From the NCBI GenBank assembly GCA_902783745.1, contig CACZRY010000127.1, forward strand, positions 1 to 26,113: a stretch of 26,113 nucleotides of DNA, read 5' to 3'. Position 1 is the first letter of the stretch, and the number at the start of each line of letters is the position of its first letter. The translations under genes and the position numbers were made by a program. Below, one piece after another: positions 6,636-15,881 of this stretch. This DNA comes from an uncultured Erysipelotrichaceae bacterium. Lineage in GTDB: Bacteria > Bacillota_I > Bacilli_A > Acholeplasmatales > Anaeroplasmataceae. The notes below the pieces were generated by a model. That model made no database searches, was not told where the DNA came from, and worked only from the letters and a program-made list of their open reading frames with translations.

Positions 6636-8963
6636 ATGAAGCTAATTAGTTTATATATTTCTTCATTTGGTAAATTTAATAACTATTCATATGATTTTAA
6701 TCAAAAGCTTAATTCAATTTACGAAGAGAATGGTTGGGGTAAGACAACCATGACAGTATTTATTAAAGCAATGCTTTATGGTCTTAATGATAGAACTGAA
6801 AGAGCAAAATATACTCCATGGAATAATCTTACTTCATTTGGCGGTTCTTTAGTTATTGAGGTTGGAGATAATAAATATAGAATTGAAAGACAATTCTCAC
6901 CTCAAAAGGCATCTTTAGATTCATTTAAGATATTTGATTTAAAAACTAATTTAGAATTAAATAAATTTGGTTCTAACGTTGGTGAAATTTTCTTAAATTT
7001 AAATGATAAATCATTTGAAAGAAGTGTATTTATTCCTCAAAAGGAATTATATGATGAAGGATTTGGTTCTGATATTGAAGCTAAACTTGCGAACTTAATC
7101 GGTGGTACAAATGATTCACAAACATACGATGAGGCTCAAGAGATTTTAACTAATAGATTAAAAGAATTAAAAATGAATTCTAAAAAGGGTTTGATCATTG
7201 AGAAGAAAGCATACCTTCAATCACTAGATTTTGATATTGATGAATGCAATAACAAGATTGATGGAATAAAGCAAATAGAAGAAAGTATTCAAAATTTAAA
7301 TAAGAATTTATCTGATTTACAAGAGCAAAAGCGTGATGCAAATAAAAAGATTATTGATTTCCATCACTTACAAGATAAGCTTGCAATGCAAGGTATTGCA
7401 AAAACTTATTTAGAAGATATTGAGAATACAAAGCGTCAGCTTGAAGAAAATAATCAAATTTTTAATGGACATAAGGTTACTCAAGAAGAAGTTTTAGGAA
7501 TTCGTAGTAAAAATAAAGAATTATTAAACTTAAAGACTACTTATGAAATTAAAAATCAATATACTAATGTTGAAACAAGATTAAATGATTTAAAAAATCA
7601 AATTAATTTCAAGGATGATAATCCACCAACAGATGAAGAAATTCATGATATTTCTAAAGCTGTTGAAAAATATCAAAGTATTAAATCTTTAGAGCATGCA
7701 AATACTCAGTCTCAAACAAAGATAGAAAAGAAGAAAAATACTACTCCTATTCTTTTAGTAATTGTATCATTATTACTTGCTATTGGAGGTATTTCATTAA
7801 TTATTATTAGTGCATTTACAAAAGGTAGCCAAGAAGTTGATACTAAATCTCCTGATTTAAAGAATTCATTACTAATAATTGGTATAGTATTAGTAGTTAT
7901 AGGTGCATTAGGTATTTTAGGTTCACTTGCATTGTTTGTATATAATTTCCAAAAGAATCAGGCAATTGAAATACCTTATGCTAAAGTTAAAAATTATGAT
8001 TTTGAATTACATCAAATAGAAGAAAAGTTAAGAGAATTCTTTGGTAAATATCATCTTTATTCATCAGATTTTTCAAATAACCTATATATTATTAGAATTA
8101 ATACTCAACGTTATAGAGAAATCAAAGATGAATATGAAAATGCTAATAAGACTAATGATGAAATCATGTCTAAGATTAAAGATATCGAAAAGCTTGTATT
8201 AGATTTCTTAGCTCAATTCCAAACAACAGCGTTAACAGTTGAAGAAAAAATAGGTGAATTAAATACTCACTTAAGAAGACAAAGAGAAATTGAAAATCTA
8301 TTAATTCAAAAGCAAACTCGTTATAATCAGTATGTTTTATTAAATAAGCTTGGTGATATTAAAGAGGTTGATGTAGATATTGAAGCATTAAATAAGCTTG
8401 TTACTGCAATTGATGATAAGATTCAAGCAATTAATAATGAAAAAACTACATTATCTAATAAGATTGTTGAATTTGAAACTGATATTGATAAGCTTGATTC
8501 TTTAAATGAAAAGAGAAGCGAAATAGTAGAAGAAATTAATCAATTAGAGAATGAATATAATACTATTAAGCTTACAAGTGATTTCTTAAAGGAAAGTCAA
8601 ACAAAGCTTTTAGAAAAATATGTCAAGCCTATGCGTGATTCTGTTAATAAATATGTATCATTATTCTTTAAGAATAACGATTATAATATTGATATTAATT
8701 TTAAGTTCCAATTTATTACAGAAAATGGTATTAAGGAATTAGATTCTTATTCAAGAGGTTTACAAACAATTATTAATCTATGTATGAGATTAGCATTAAT
8801 TGATTGCCTATATCCAAATGAAAAACCATTTGTAATTTTAGATGATCCATTTGTTAACTTTGATGATTCAAAGCTTGAATTATCTAAAAACTTAATTAAA
8901 TCTATTTCTGATAAGTATCAAATTGTTTATTATACTTGTCATGAATCAAGAGAAATCAAATAA
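6636..8963 (+). CDS. Rad50/SbcC-like ATPase with membrane segments (YhaN family)
   Basis: A 775-residue SMC-like ATPase. The N-terminal half-site has ISSFGKFNNYSYDF and a Walker A NGWGKTT (32-38); YhaN proteins more often have a small residue or proline where W34 sits. Long coiled coils (about 175-340 and 455-670) are interrupted by two hydrophobic helices near 370-396 and 411-437, as in YhaN. The C-terminal half-site has a signature SYSRGLQT near 704 and a Walker B VILDDPFVNFDD. The ATPase head and the coiled coil are thus tethered to the membrane. It is preceded by a strong AAAGGAGG site and translated right after the YhaO-like partner. By analogy it opens DNA for the nuclease in an ATP-dependent way. 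Confidence 0.88.
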   Translation: MKLISLYISSFGKFNNYSYDFNQKLNSIYEENGWGKTTMTVFIKAMLYGLNDRTERAKYTPWNNLTSFGGSLVIEVGDNKYRIERQFSPQKASLDSFKIFDLKTNLELNKFGSNVGEIFLNLNDKSFERSVFIPQKELYDEGFGSDIEAKLANLIGGTNDSQTYDEAQEILTNRLKELKMNSKKGLIIEKKAYLQSLDFDIDECNNKIDGIKQIEESIQNLNKNLSDLQEQKRDANKKIIDFHHLQDKLAMQGIAKTYLEDIENTKRQLEENNQIFNGHKVTQEEVLGIRSKNKELLNLKTTYEIKNQYTNVETRLNDLKNQINFKDDNPPTDEEIHDISKAVEKYQSIKSLEHANTQSQTKIEKKKNTTPILLVIVSLLLAIGGISLIIISAFTKGSQEVDTKSPDLKNSLLIIGIVLVVIGALGILGSLALFVYNFQKNQAIEIPYAKVKNYDFELHQIEEKLREFFGKYHLYSSDFSNNLYIIRINTQRYREIKDEYENANKTNDEIMSKIKDIEKLVLDFLAQFQTTALTVEEKIGELNTHLRRQREIENLLIQKQTRYNQYVLLNKLGDIKEVDVDIEALNKLVTAIDDKIQAINNEKTTLSNKIVEFETDIDKLDSLNEKRSEIVEEINQLENEYNTIKLTSDFLKESQTKLLEKYVKPMRDSVNKYVSLFFKNNDYNIDINFKFQFITENGIKELDSYSRGLQTIINLCMRLALIDCLYPNEKPFVILDDPFVNFDDSKLELSKNLIKSISDKYQIVYYTCHESREIK

Positions 8964-8970
8964 TTTTTTA

Positions 8971-9000
8971 GGGTGTGTATATATTTCCACACCCATTTTT
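8971..9000 (+). terminator. Terminator after the YhaN-like gene
   Basis: GGGTGTG (8971-8977) pairs with CACACCC (8988-8994), followed by ATTTTT. Confidence 0.85.
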
Positions 9001-9078
9001 CTTTAAAAATTTACAAAATTAGCTAGTTTGTATATCTAAAAACAAAATCTTAGACATAAATATTTAGATAAAATGTGA

Positions 9079-9084
9079 TATAAT
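9079..9084 (+). promoter_or_regulatory. -10 box for the M6 protease gene
   Basis: TATAAT preceded by TGTGA. No convincing -35 lies at 16-18 bases. The box is about 25 bases upstream of the GTG start. Confidence 0.45.
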
Positions 9085-9108
9085 TTAGTTTTGAAAGAAG
9101 GTGTTTTT

Positions 9109-10788
9109 GTGAAAGCAAAAAGAATTATAGGTTTATCATTAGCTATCTCATCATTACTTTCTTTAAGTTCATGTAGTTTTTTAAATGATTTATTAACAAT
9201 TGATTTTTATGGTCCTACAACTACAGATGATGAAGATGTTTTAACGTCATATGAAGATTTAGGAAATTATTATATTGATTTAGATCCTATTACATCAAAA
9301 TGTAATAATAAACTTATTAATAATAGTATTTATGCTGATGCAGTACCATCAGTTGGAGATGTTAATTTATTAGTCATTCCTGTTGAATTTAGTGATTATA
9401 CTTTTGAATATGCAGGATATTCTTCTGATGAAGTTTTATATGATGATTTAAATAGAGTTTATAATGGTACTGAAGAAGATACAGGATATTTCACATCTGT
9501 TTCTGATTTTTATAAAAATTCAAGTTATGGTAAATTAAATTTAAGTTTTGAAATAGCTCCTAAGTATGAACTAGGTATGACTGCAAAACAATTAAAGAAT
9601 TTAGATTTAAAATCAGATGTAGATAAGTCTACATATGTATTAGAAAAAGCAGTTGATGATTATAAGAATAAGTATGGAAATGATAAGGTTAAGCAATTTG
9701 ATAACGATAGTGATGGATTAATTGATGGTGTAATGCTTATATATAGTTGCCATAATACAGGTAATAGTGAATACTCAACATTTGCAAAAAATGTAGGTGA
9801 TAGTGGTGATTTATATTGGGCATATTGTTATTGGGATAATGAAAATGGTCAAGAAAAGTTCTACTATGCAAAGAATAATCAACCAGGACATAAATCTAAT
9901 TCTGAACTTATTGAATCACCTATTCCATGTACATATTTTTGGTGTTCATATGATTTTATTTATTCATATTCATCATGTGAAATTGGTGGAAATGTAGATT
10001 CTCATACTTTAGATCATGAATTTGGTCATATGCTTGGACTTGATGATTATTATTCTTATGATGATAGTACAACTTATGGTAATGAATATTCTAGAGCTGG
10101 TTATGCAGATATGATGGAAGGTAATATTTATGATCATGATGCATATTCTAAAGCAGTATTAGGTTGGATTAATCCTTATGTTGTAACAGGTGATTGTACA
10201 ATATCAATAAGAAGTAGTGCATTATATGGAGATTGTATTATTCTTGCGAATAATTATAATGGTACAGTATATGATGAATATATAATGCTTGAATTATTTA
10301 CACCTGAGGGTATGAATAAAAACGATGTATTATATCCATATTCTTCAAATATTCCTACTTGCTTTACTAATCCAGGAGTAAAAATATTTCATATAGATTC
10401 TAGACTTGTAAATTCTAAAACTGGTAAAGAAGGAACATATTCTTTTATTAATAAGCAATCTATTGATTTAAATTATGCTTATAAATTTGCATATTCTAAT
10501 TCAAAAAGTAGAGACGCATTATCTACTGATTATGACTTAATAAAGTTGATACATAAGGATAAATCTACAGGTAACTTAAATTCGACTTCATTTTTTGGTG
10601 ATAATTCAAGTTATTATGGCAAGAATAAACATTTATTTACTAAAAATGATGAATTCTCAGTTTCATCATATAAATCATTATTTAAGAACAATGGAAAGCT
10701 TGATAATAATGAAGAACTTAATTATACTGTAACAATTTTACAGGCAAATAGCTCTGGTGCAGTTATAGAATTTAAACAAAATCAATAA
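9109..10788 (+). CDS. Secreted M6-family metalloprotease domain lipoprotein
   Basis: 559 residues from GTG 9109. An upstream in-frame TTG at 9091 is less likely because GAAGGTG (9097-9102) then forms the ribosome site for the GTG. The N-terminus KAKRIIGLSLAISSLLSLSSC is a lipoprotein signal peptide ending in the lipobox LSSC, so the protein should be lipid-anchored outside the membrane. The catalytic zinc motif is HEFGH (about 303-307) in DHEFGHMLGLDDYY, followed by MMEGNIYDHDAYSKAVLGW, the pattern of M6 (immune inhibitor A-like) peptidases. A DNDSDGLIDG stretch upstream resembles a calcium-binding loop. It is monocistronic, bounded by terminators. Likely role: degrading extracellular or host proteins (inference). 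Confidence 0.85.
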   Translation: MKAKRIIGLSLAISSLLSLSSCSFLNDLLTIDFYGPTTTDDEDVLTSYEDLGNYYIDLDPITSKCNNKLINNSIYADAVPSVGDVNLLVIPVEFSDYTFEYAGYSSDEVLYDDLNRVYNGTEEDTGYFTSVSDFYKNSSYGKLNLSFEIAPKYELGMTAKQLKNLDLKSDVDKSTYVLEKAVDDYKNKYGNDKVKQFDNDSDGLIDGVMLIYSCHNTGNSEYSTFAKNVGDSGDLYWAYCYWDNENGQEKFYYAKNNQPGHKSNSELIESPIPCTYFWCSYDFIYSYSSCEIGGNVDSHTLDHEFGHMLGLDDYYSYDDSTTYGNEYSRAGYADMMEGNIYDHDAYSKAVLGWINPYVVTGDCTISIRSSALYGDCIILANNYNGTVYDEYIMLELFTPEGMNKNDVLYPYSSNIPTCFTNPGVKIFHIDSRLVNSKTGKEGTYSFINKQSIDLNYAYKFAYSNSKSRDALSTDYDLIKLIHKDKSTGNLNSTSFFGDNSSYYGKNKHLFTKNDEFSVSSYKSLFKNNGKLDNNEELNYTVTILQANSSGAVIEFKQNQ

Positions 10789-10795
10789 TAAAGTT

Positions 10796-10833
10796 TTAAA
10801 AGCCTTGGCGAAAAAAAACAAGGCTTTTAATTT
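10796..10833 (+). terminator. Strong terminator after the M6 protease
   Basis: A perfect 12-bp stem, TTAAAAGCCTTG (10796-10807) and CAAGGCTTTTAA (10819-10830), followed by TTT. It may work in both directions. Confidence 0.9.
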
Positions 10834-10847
10834 GCGTTAGTTTTTCC

Positions 10848-10875
10848 TTGATAATATTTATTGTAGTAGTATGAT
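10848..10875 (+). promoter_or_regulatory. Promoter of the ABC exporter operon
   Basis: TTGATA (10848-10853), 16 bases, TATGAT (10870-10875), about 35 bases upstream of the first ABC gene, whose ribosome site is the strong AGGGGGTG. Confidence 0.5.
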
Positions 10876-10910
10876 AATTTATATAAAATATAAATATAGG
10901 GGGTGCTTTT

Positions 10911-12728
10911 ATGAAGGGAATAAAAAGAATTGTTGGCTGGGCTAAGCAGTATACATTTTTATTTGTATTTATTGTTTTAATCTCAGTTTTATTACAATGG
11001 TTATATTCTTACCTACCACTTCATGTTAATTACGCACTTGCAGTAATTGAACCAGAAGGAGAATATTCAAAGGATGTTAATCTTCCGAGTTTTATAATAA
11101 GCTGGTTTGAATCTCAAAATGAAGTTTTAAAGATAGTATTGATTGTTGGAATTTCAATGATATTATTGCAAGCAGTTAGAAGTGTATTAAGATTTTTATG
11201 TAATTACTCACAAAAAAAATTAGCAGAATTAATAAGATATAAGCTTAAGGTTAAATTGTATGATCATATTGAAGATTTACCTTTTTCATTCCATCAAAAT
11301 CATGATGTAGGTGATTTAATTCAAAGATCAACATCAGATGTAGATCAGGTTTCTGATTTTGTTGCAAACCAAATAATTGCGTTTATAAATGTTTTTGCAA
11401 CAGTATTTATTGGTGCAATACAGGTTGCAATGATTAATGTAGAATTAATGTGGGTTTCAATTGCTGTTGTACCTATTACTGCGATTTCATCAATCATTTA
11501 TTTTAGATATTGTAATAAACAATTCAGTAAGATTGATAAGGCAGAATCAAAAATGACAACTGCAATACAAGAAAATGTTAATGCCGCTAGAGTTGTTAGA
11601 GCATTTTCAAATGAAAAATATGAATTTGATAAAATGGATGTTTTAGCAAATTCATATAGAGATGAAAATGTTAAATTTAATAATGTAATGGCTATATATT
11701 GGGCATTGCAGGATGTAATGGTATTTGTACAATTTGCGGTTACAATGGCTGTTTCAATAAGTCTTGCTAAAAAGGGACTTGTAACAGTTGCAGAAGTATC
11801 TGCAGTAATCTTATTATTAAATATGTTAGTTTTCCCAATGAGAGGTCTTGGAAGAATTATTTCATCATTTGGTAAAGCATCAGTTGCTGCAAATAGAATT
11901 GGTGAAGTCTTAGATACTGAAACTGAATATAAGATTAATGGTAATTTAACTCCTCAAATTAAAGGTAATATTGAATTTAATAATGTTTCATTTAAATTTA
12001 AGGATGATGATAGACATTTATTAAATGGTATATCATTTAAAATTAAGGCTGGTCAAACTATTGCGTTAGTAGGTAAAACAGGTAGTGGTAAATCTACAAT
12101 TTGTAATTTACTTGCTAGATTCTTAGAAATTGATTCAGGAAGTATTACTATTGATGGTGTTGATATTAGAGATATTGATAAAAAGCATTTAAGAAGTAAT
12201 ATTAGATATGTTGTACAAGATCCATTCCTTTTCTCTAAAACATTATATGAAAATATTGCAATTTCTAAAAAGAATATAACTGAAAATGAAGTTATTAGTG
12301 CTGCAAAAACAGCTGCAATACATGATGATGTATTAAAATTTAAGCAAGGTTATGAAACTATTGTTGGTGAAAAGGGTACTACATTATCAGGTGGACAAAA
12401 ACAAAGAGTTGCAATAGCTCGTATGTTAGTTGATGAATCACCTGTTATTATATTTGATGATTCGTTATCTGCGTTAGATACTAAAACTGATGTTTTAATA
12501 AGAAAGGCATTAAAACTAAAGAGTAGTGAACAAACAATGATTATTATTACTCATAGAATTACAACAGCCAAAGAAGCTGATTTAATATTAGTTTTAGATG
12601 ATGGTATCATTAAGGAAATGGGTACTCATGATGAATTAGTTAAGAATGACGGACTTTATTCTAAGCTTTGGGGTATTCAAGGCGAACTTGAAAATGAATA
12701 TATGAACGTATTAAAGGATGGTGAATAA
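10911..12728 (+). CDS. Heterodimeric ABC exporter half, degenerate ATP site (BmrC/TM287-like)
   Basis: A 605-residue half-transporter. Six membrane helices lie in residues 15-330 and an ATPase domain at about 345-600. The nucleotide-binding domain has Walker A LVGKTGSGKST (near 386), a canonical signature LSGGQKQRVAIARM (near 491), Walker B VIIFDDSLSALD (near 511) and a switch His in ITHRITT. The Walker B catalytic glutamate is replaced by aspartate (FDD instead of LDE), so its own ATP site is catalytically weak. With the non-canonical signature of the next protein this makes the degenerate site typical of asymmetric exporters such as TM287/288 and BmrCD. It exports drugs, lipids or peptides; the substrate is unknown. 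The partner gene starts 1 base after its stop. Confidence 0.93.
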   Translation: MKGIKRIVGWAKQYTFLFVFIVLISVLLQWLYSYLPLHVNYALAVIEPEGEYSKDVNLPSFIISWFESQNEVLKIVLIVGISMILLQAVRSVLRFLCNYSQKKLAELIRYKLKVKLYDHIEDLPFSFHQNHDVGDLIQRSTSDVDQVSDFVANQIIAFINVFATVFIGAIQVAMINVELMWVSIAVVPITAISSIIYFRYCNKQFSKIDKAESKMTTAIQENVNAARVVRAFSNEKYEFDKMDVLANSYRDENVKFNNVMAIYWALQDVMVFVQFAVTMAVSISLAKKGLVTVAEVSAVILLLNMLVFPMRGLGRIISSFGKASVAANRIGEVLDTETEYKINGNLTPQIKGNIEFNNVSFKFKDDDRHLLNGISFKIKAGQTIALVGKTGSGKSTICNLLARFLEIDSGSITIDGVDIRDIDKKHLRSNIRYVVQDPFLFSKTLYENIAISKKNITENEVISAAKTAAIHDDVLKFKQGYETIVGEKGTTLSGGQKQRVAIARMLVDESPVIIFDDSLSALDTKTDVLIRKALKLKSSEQTMIIITHRITTAKEADLILVLDDGIIKEMGTHDELVKNDGLYSKLWGIQGELENEYMNVLKDGE

Positions 12729-12729
12729 T

Positions 12730-14544
12730 ATGGAAAAAGAAAATCTTGATCAAAAAAGATATAATAACCATCCTTGGAAAAAGATAATTAAAACGGTATT
12801 TATCCATAAAAAATATGCATTTGGATTAATTTTTTCAGGAATTTTTGCATCTATAATTGATGTTATGATTCCACTAATTAATGAATATGCATTAACACAT
12901 TATTTCCCTTCTGAAGGTGTACCTGATTATTCAACTGTTTCTATGTTTATTGCATTATATATTGGTTGTGCAACATTGTTCGGTTTAGGAACATTTCTAT
13001 TTATTTTCTTTGCAGGTAAGGTTGATGCTTGGACAAGCTATGAATTAAGAAAAGAAGCATACGAAAATCTACAAAAGCTTCCATTCTCATACTTTGATAG
13101 AACTCAGCAAGGTTGGATTATGGCTAGATTAACATCTGATACAAGAAGACTTGCAGAAATAATATCATGGGGTGCAATTGATTTATTATCAATGAGTGTT
13201 ACTATGGTTGGTATTTTAATTGTATTAATGATTAAAAATACTAGATTATCATTAATTTTATTAATAGTATTACCTATAATTTTTACTATAAGTTTTTTCT
13301 TAAATAGAAAAATATTAAAAGCTTATAGAGAAGCAAGAAGTGAAAATTCAAAGGTTACTGCAGCCTTAAATGAAGGATTTATGGGTATTAAGGCAACTAA
13401 ATCTTTAGTAATAGAAGATAAGAACTCTGTAGAATTTAGAGGTGTTGCATCAAGATATAAGCATCAAGCTTTACGTGCTGCATTTATATCTGCTATGTTT
13501 GGACCTATTATCTTTATAACATGTTATTTTTCAGTTGGTACAACATTGTACGTTGGTGCAACACTTGCAATATCAGCACCTGCTTTATATGTATTCGTAG
13601 ATTACACAATTAGATTCTTTGATCCTGTTATGCATTTATCTCAAACATTAGGTGAATTCCAACAAGCTCAAGCATCTGCAGAGCGTATTATAGCTTTAAT
13701 AGATGAAAAACCAGATATTGTAGATTCAAAAGAAGTTATTGAAAAATATGGTACAATAATGGAACCAAAATATGAAAACTTCGAACCATTAGTTGGTGAT
13801 GTTGAATTTAAAAATGTATGTTTTAAATATCAAGTTGGAGAAGAAATATTACATGATTTTAATCTAAAAATAAAAGCCGGAAGTAGTGTTGCGTTAGTTG
13901 GACATACTGGTAGTGGTAAATCAACTATTGTTAATCTAATATGTAGATTTTATGAACCAACATCAGGTAATATATTAATTGATGACAAGGATTATAAAGA
14001 AAGAAGTATAACTTGGTTACATTCTAATTTAGGATATGTTTTACAAACTCCAGAGCTATTCACAGGTACTATTTTAGAAAATGTTAGATATGGTAACTTA
14101 AATGCAACTGATGAAGAATGTATTAATGCATTAAAATTAGTTAATGCTGATGAGTTTATAGAAAAGTTAGATGATGGTTATAATACAAATGTAGGTGAAG
14201 GTGGAGGTAAGCTTTCACTTGGTGAAAAGCAGTTAATATCTTTCGCTCGTGCAATAGTAAAAGATCCTAAAATTTTAATCTTAGATGAAGCTACATCATC
14301 TATTGATACAGAAACTGAAACTAAGATTCAAAAAGCAATTGATATATCTATGAAGGGAAGAACTACATTTATGATAGCTCATAGATTATCAACAGTAGTT
14401 AATTGTGATCTTATATTAGTTATGAGAGATGGTAAGATAGTAGAACAAGGTAATCATCATGAACTATTAAAACAAAAAGGATATTATTTTGAATTATATT
14501 CAAATCAATTTTCTGAGGATAAAGTTAATAATTTGTTGCATTAG
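12730..14544 (+). CDS. Heterodimeric ABC exporter half, consensus ATPase (BmrD/TM288-like)
   Basis: 604 residues from ATG 12730. An in-frame ATG at 12718 lies inside the upstream gene and would remove the AAAGGATGG ribosome site, so 12730 is preferred. There are six membrane helices in the first 330 residues, then an insertion before the ATPase domain (EKYGTIMEPKYENFEPLVG). Walker A LVGHTGSGKST (near 389), Walker B ILILDEATSSID with the catalytic Glu (near 514) and switch His IAHRLST are all canonical. The signature is LSLGEKQLISFARA instead of LSGGQ. Its Walker motifs thus pair with the LSGGQ of the partner to form the active site, while its LSLGE faces the partner's degenerate site. It is the last gene of the operon. 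Confidence 0.93.
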   Translation: MEKENLDQKRYNNHPWKKIIKTVFIHKKYAFGLIFSGIFASIIDVMIPLINEYALTHYFPSEGVPDYSTVSMFIALYIGCATLFGLGTFLFIFFAGKVDAWTSYELRKEAYENLQKLPFSYFDRTQQGWIMARLTSDTRRLAEIISWGAIDLLSMSVTMVGILIVLMIKNTRLSLILLIVLPIIFTISFFLNRKILKAYREARSENSKVTAALNEGFMGIKATKSLVIEDKNSVEFRGVASRYKHQALRAAFISAMFGPIIFITCYFSVGTTLYVGATLAISAPALYVFVDYTIRFFDPVMHLSQTLGEFQQAQASAERIIALIDEKPDIVDSKEVIEKYGTIMEPKYENFEPLVGDVEFKNVCFKYQVGEEILHDFNLKIKAGSSVALVGHTGSGKSTIVNLICRFYEPTSGNILIDDKDYKERSITWLHSNLGYVLQTPELFTGTILENVRYGNLNATDEECINALKLVNADEFIEKLDDGYNTNVGEGGGKLSLGEKQLISFARAIVKDPKILILDEATSSIDTETETKIQKAIDISMKGRTTFMIAHRLSTVVNCDLILVMRDGKIVEQGNHHELLKQKGYYFELYSNQFSEDKVNNLLH

Positions 14545-14572
14545 AATGTAATATATTATTGCTAAATTATGA

Positions 14573-14608
14573 AGAATCATTACGTTTAATTGTAATGGTT
14601 CTTTTTTA
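14573..14608 (+). terminator. Terminator after the ABC operon
   Basis: AGAATCATTAC (14573-14583) pairs with GTAATGGTTCT (14592-14602), with one mismatch or G-T pair, and is followed by six T. Confidence 0.85.
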
Positions 14609-14661
14609 TAATAAATAACAATCATTTTTTTGTATTTATCATTAATATGATAAAAACAAAC

Positions 14662-14690
14662 TTGTAAATTATTTTACTATAGTTTATAAT
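14662..14690 (+). promoter_or_regulatory. Promoter of the tandem diguanylate cyclase genes
   Basis: TTGTAA (14662-14667), exactly 17 bases, TATAAT (14685-14690). It leaves a 5' leader of about 90 bases before the first ATG. Confidence 0.65.
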
Positions 14691-14712
14691 TAAGTAAGGT
14701 ATTACTATAGCA

Positions 14713-14767
14713 TTAATAATGTTAAAGTATATTTTGATAGGAGATAAAAATATACTTAAATTATTAA
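14713..14767 (+). promoter_or_regulatory. Long leader hairpin upstream of the GGDEF genes
   Basis: The inner stem AAGTATATTTT/AAAATATACTT (14725-14735/14747-14757) is perfect over 11 bp. It is extended by an outer stem TTAATAAT/ATTATTAA (14713-14720/14760-14767). The loop contains GATAGGAGAT, a Shine-Dalgarno-like sequence that is not the gene's own site (that is AGGGATGTGATG near 14772). No c-di-GMP riboswitch motif (GEMM-I or GEMM-II) was seen. The role is unknown: mRNA stability, translation control or a protein-binding site. Confidence 0.5.
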
Positions 14768-14787
14768 TTTTAGGGATGTGATGAATT

Positions 14788-15873
14788 ATGTATACTGTAG
14801 AATTTTTAAAGAAAATTCCATATTTTGAAGAATATCATCAAACTGAAAGTAATTTCAGTTTAGAAGAAAATCTAGAAAATATAATAGATTCATTAACTGG
14901 TTTGATTTCAAGAAAATATATTATTGGTTATGCTAATTATTTAATTAAAGTTAAGTCACCTTTTAGACTTGCAATTATTGACTTAGATAATTTTAAGCAA
15001 ATTAATGATAATTACGGTCATACTAATGGTGATAAGGTATTACAAACTACTGCAAGTGATTTAAGAAAAAATGTTTCTGACAAAGGTTTATGTGGTAGAT
15101 TTGGTGGAGATGAATATTTACTAGTAATTAATGGATTATTAGTTTATGATGAAATTTATGAATTTATAAGAAAAATGTTTCAAACTCCAAAAGATGGTAC
15201 ATGTTCAAATGCATTTAGAAAATCTTTAAAGTTTAGTGATTTCCAACCATTTATTACTGCAACATTAGGAGTTGCACAATATCCTACTGATGCAGATAAT
15301 TATTCTGATTTATTCTTATGTGCTGATAAAGCATTATATAGAGGAAAAATGAAAGGAAGAAATTGTTATATCATATACTTAAAGGATAAGCATGAAGGTA
15401 TTGATATTTCAGCATTAAAGAAGAAATCTACATTAGATGCTATAACAAGATTAACTCATTTCACAAGCAATACTAGTGGTACAGTTCATAATAAAATAAA
15501 AAGAAATGTAGAATTCTTAAGAGAATTTATTTCAGCTGCAGGTACATGCTATATAGAAAAAAATGGTCATTGTAAAGACTTAAATGTTGATTTTTTACCA
15601 GAAGAAATTGATGAATTATTAGATTTTAATAACCAATTCTTTTGTAATCAAAGAAGTGCTATTATGGATAATACTATATTCCCTAAAATTAAATCAGTTG
15701 GTATTTCAGCATTTATAGTTCAAAAATGTGTATTTAATAATACTTCATATGGATATATTATTATTTATGATAATGAAATACAACATATATGGCAAGAAGA
15801 AGACTTACTTGTTTCATATTGTGCAGCACATTTAATTGGTGAATTAAAATTCTTAAATGAATTAAATAAATAG
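14788..15873 (+). CDS. Diguanylate cyclase, GGDEF domain followed by GAF-like domain (copy 1)
   Basis: A 361-residue soluble protein with no membrane helix. The GGDEF domain begins near 34 with DSLTGLISRKY, then DLDNFKQINDNYGHTNGD and the active loop GRFGGDEY (106-110, Tyr for the usual Phe), and ends with ADKALYRGKMKGRNCY. The metal and GTP-binding residues are present, so it should convert 2 GTP to c-di-GMP. The inhibitory I-site RxxD expected upstream of the loop is replaced by S..G, so product inhibition at that site is not expected. Residues from about 230 form an alpha/beta domain (GTCYIEKNGHC, YGYIIIYDNEIQHIWQEEDLL) resembling a GAF domain. Sensor-last order is the reverse of the common arrangement. 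A paralogue follows after 8 bases. Confidence 0.88.
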   Translation: MYTVEFLKKIPYFEEYHQTESNFSLEENLENIIDSLTGLISRKYIIGYANYLIKVKSPFRLAIIDLDNFKQINDNYGHTNGDKVLQTTASDLRKNVSDKGLCGRFGGDEYLLVINGLLVYDEIYEFIRKMFQTPKDGTCSNAFRKSLKFSDFQPFITATLGVAQYPTDADNYSDLFLCADKALYRGKMKGRNCYIIYLKDKHEGIDISALKKKSTLDAITRLTHFTSNTSGTVHNKIKRNVEFLREFISAAGTCYIEKNGHCKDLNVDFLPEEIDELLDFNNQFFCNQRSAIMDNTIFPKIKSVGISAFIVQKCVFNNTSYGYIIIYDNEIQHIWQEEDLLVSYCAAHLIGELKFLNELNK

Positions 15874-15881
15874 GAGATTTC

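Noticed and set aside
9091..9108. TTG start for the M6 protease
   Set aside because: The six extra codons cover the ribosome site of the GTG at 9109, and the signal peptide starts properly from the GTG.
12718..12729. Upstream ATG for the second ABC gene
   Set aside because: It lies inside the first gene's last codons and its own ribosome site would be absent; ATG 12730 has AAAGGATGG.
14545..14787. c-di-GMP riboswitch before the GGDEF genes
   Set aside because: The leader lacks the GNRA-tetraloop/receptor and conserved core of GEMM classes; only a long AT-rich hairpin is present.
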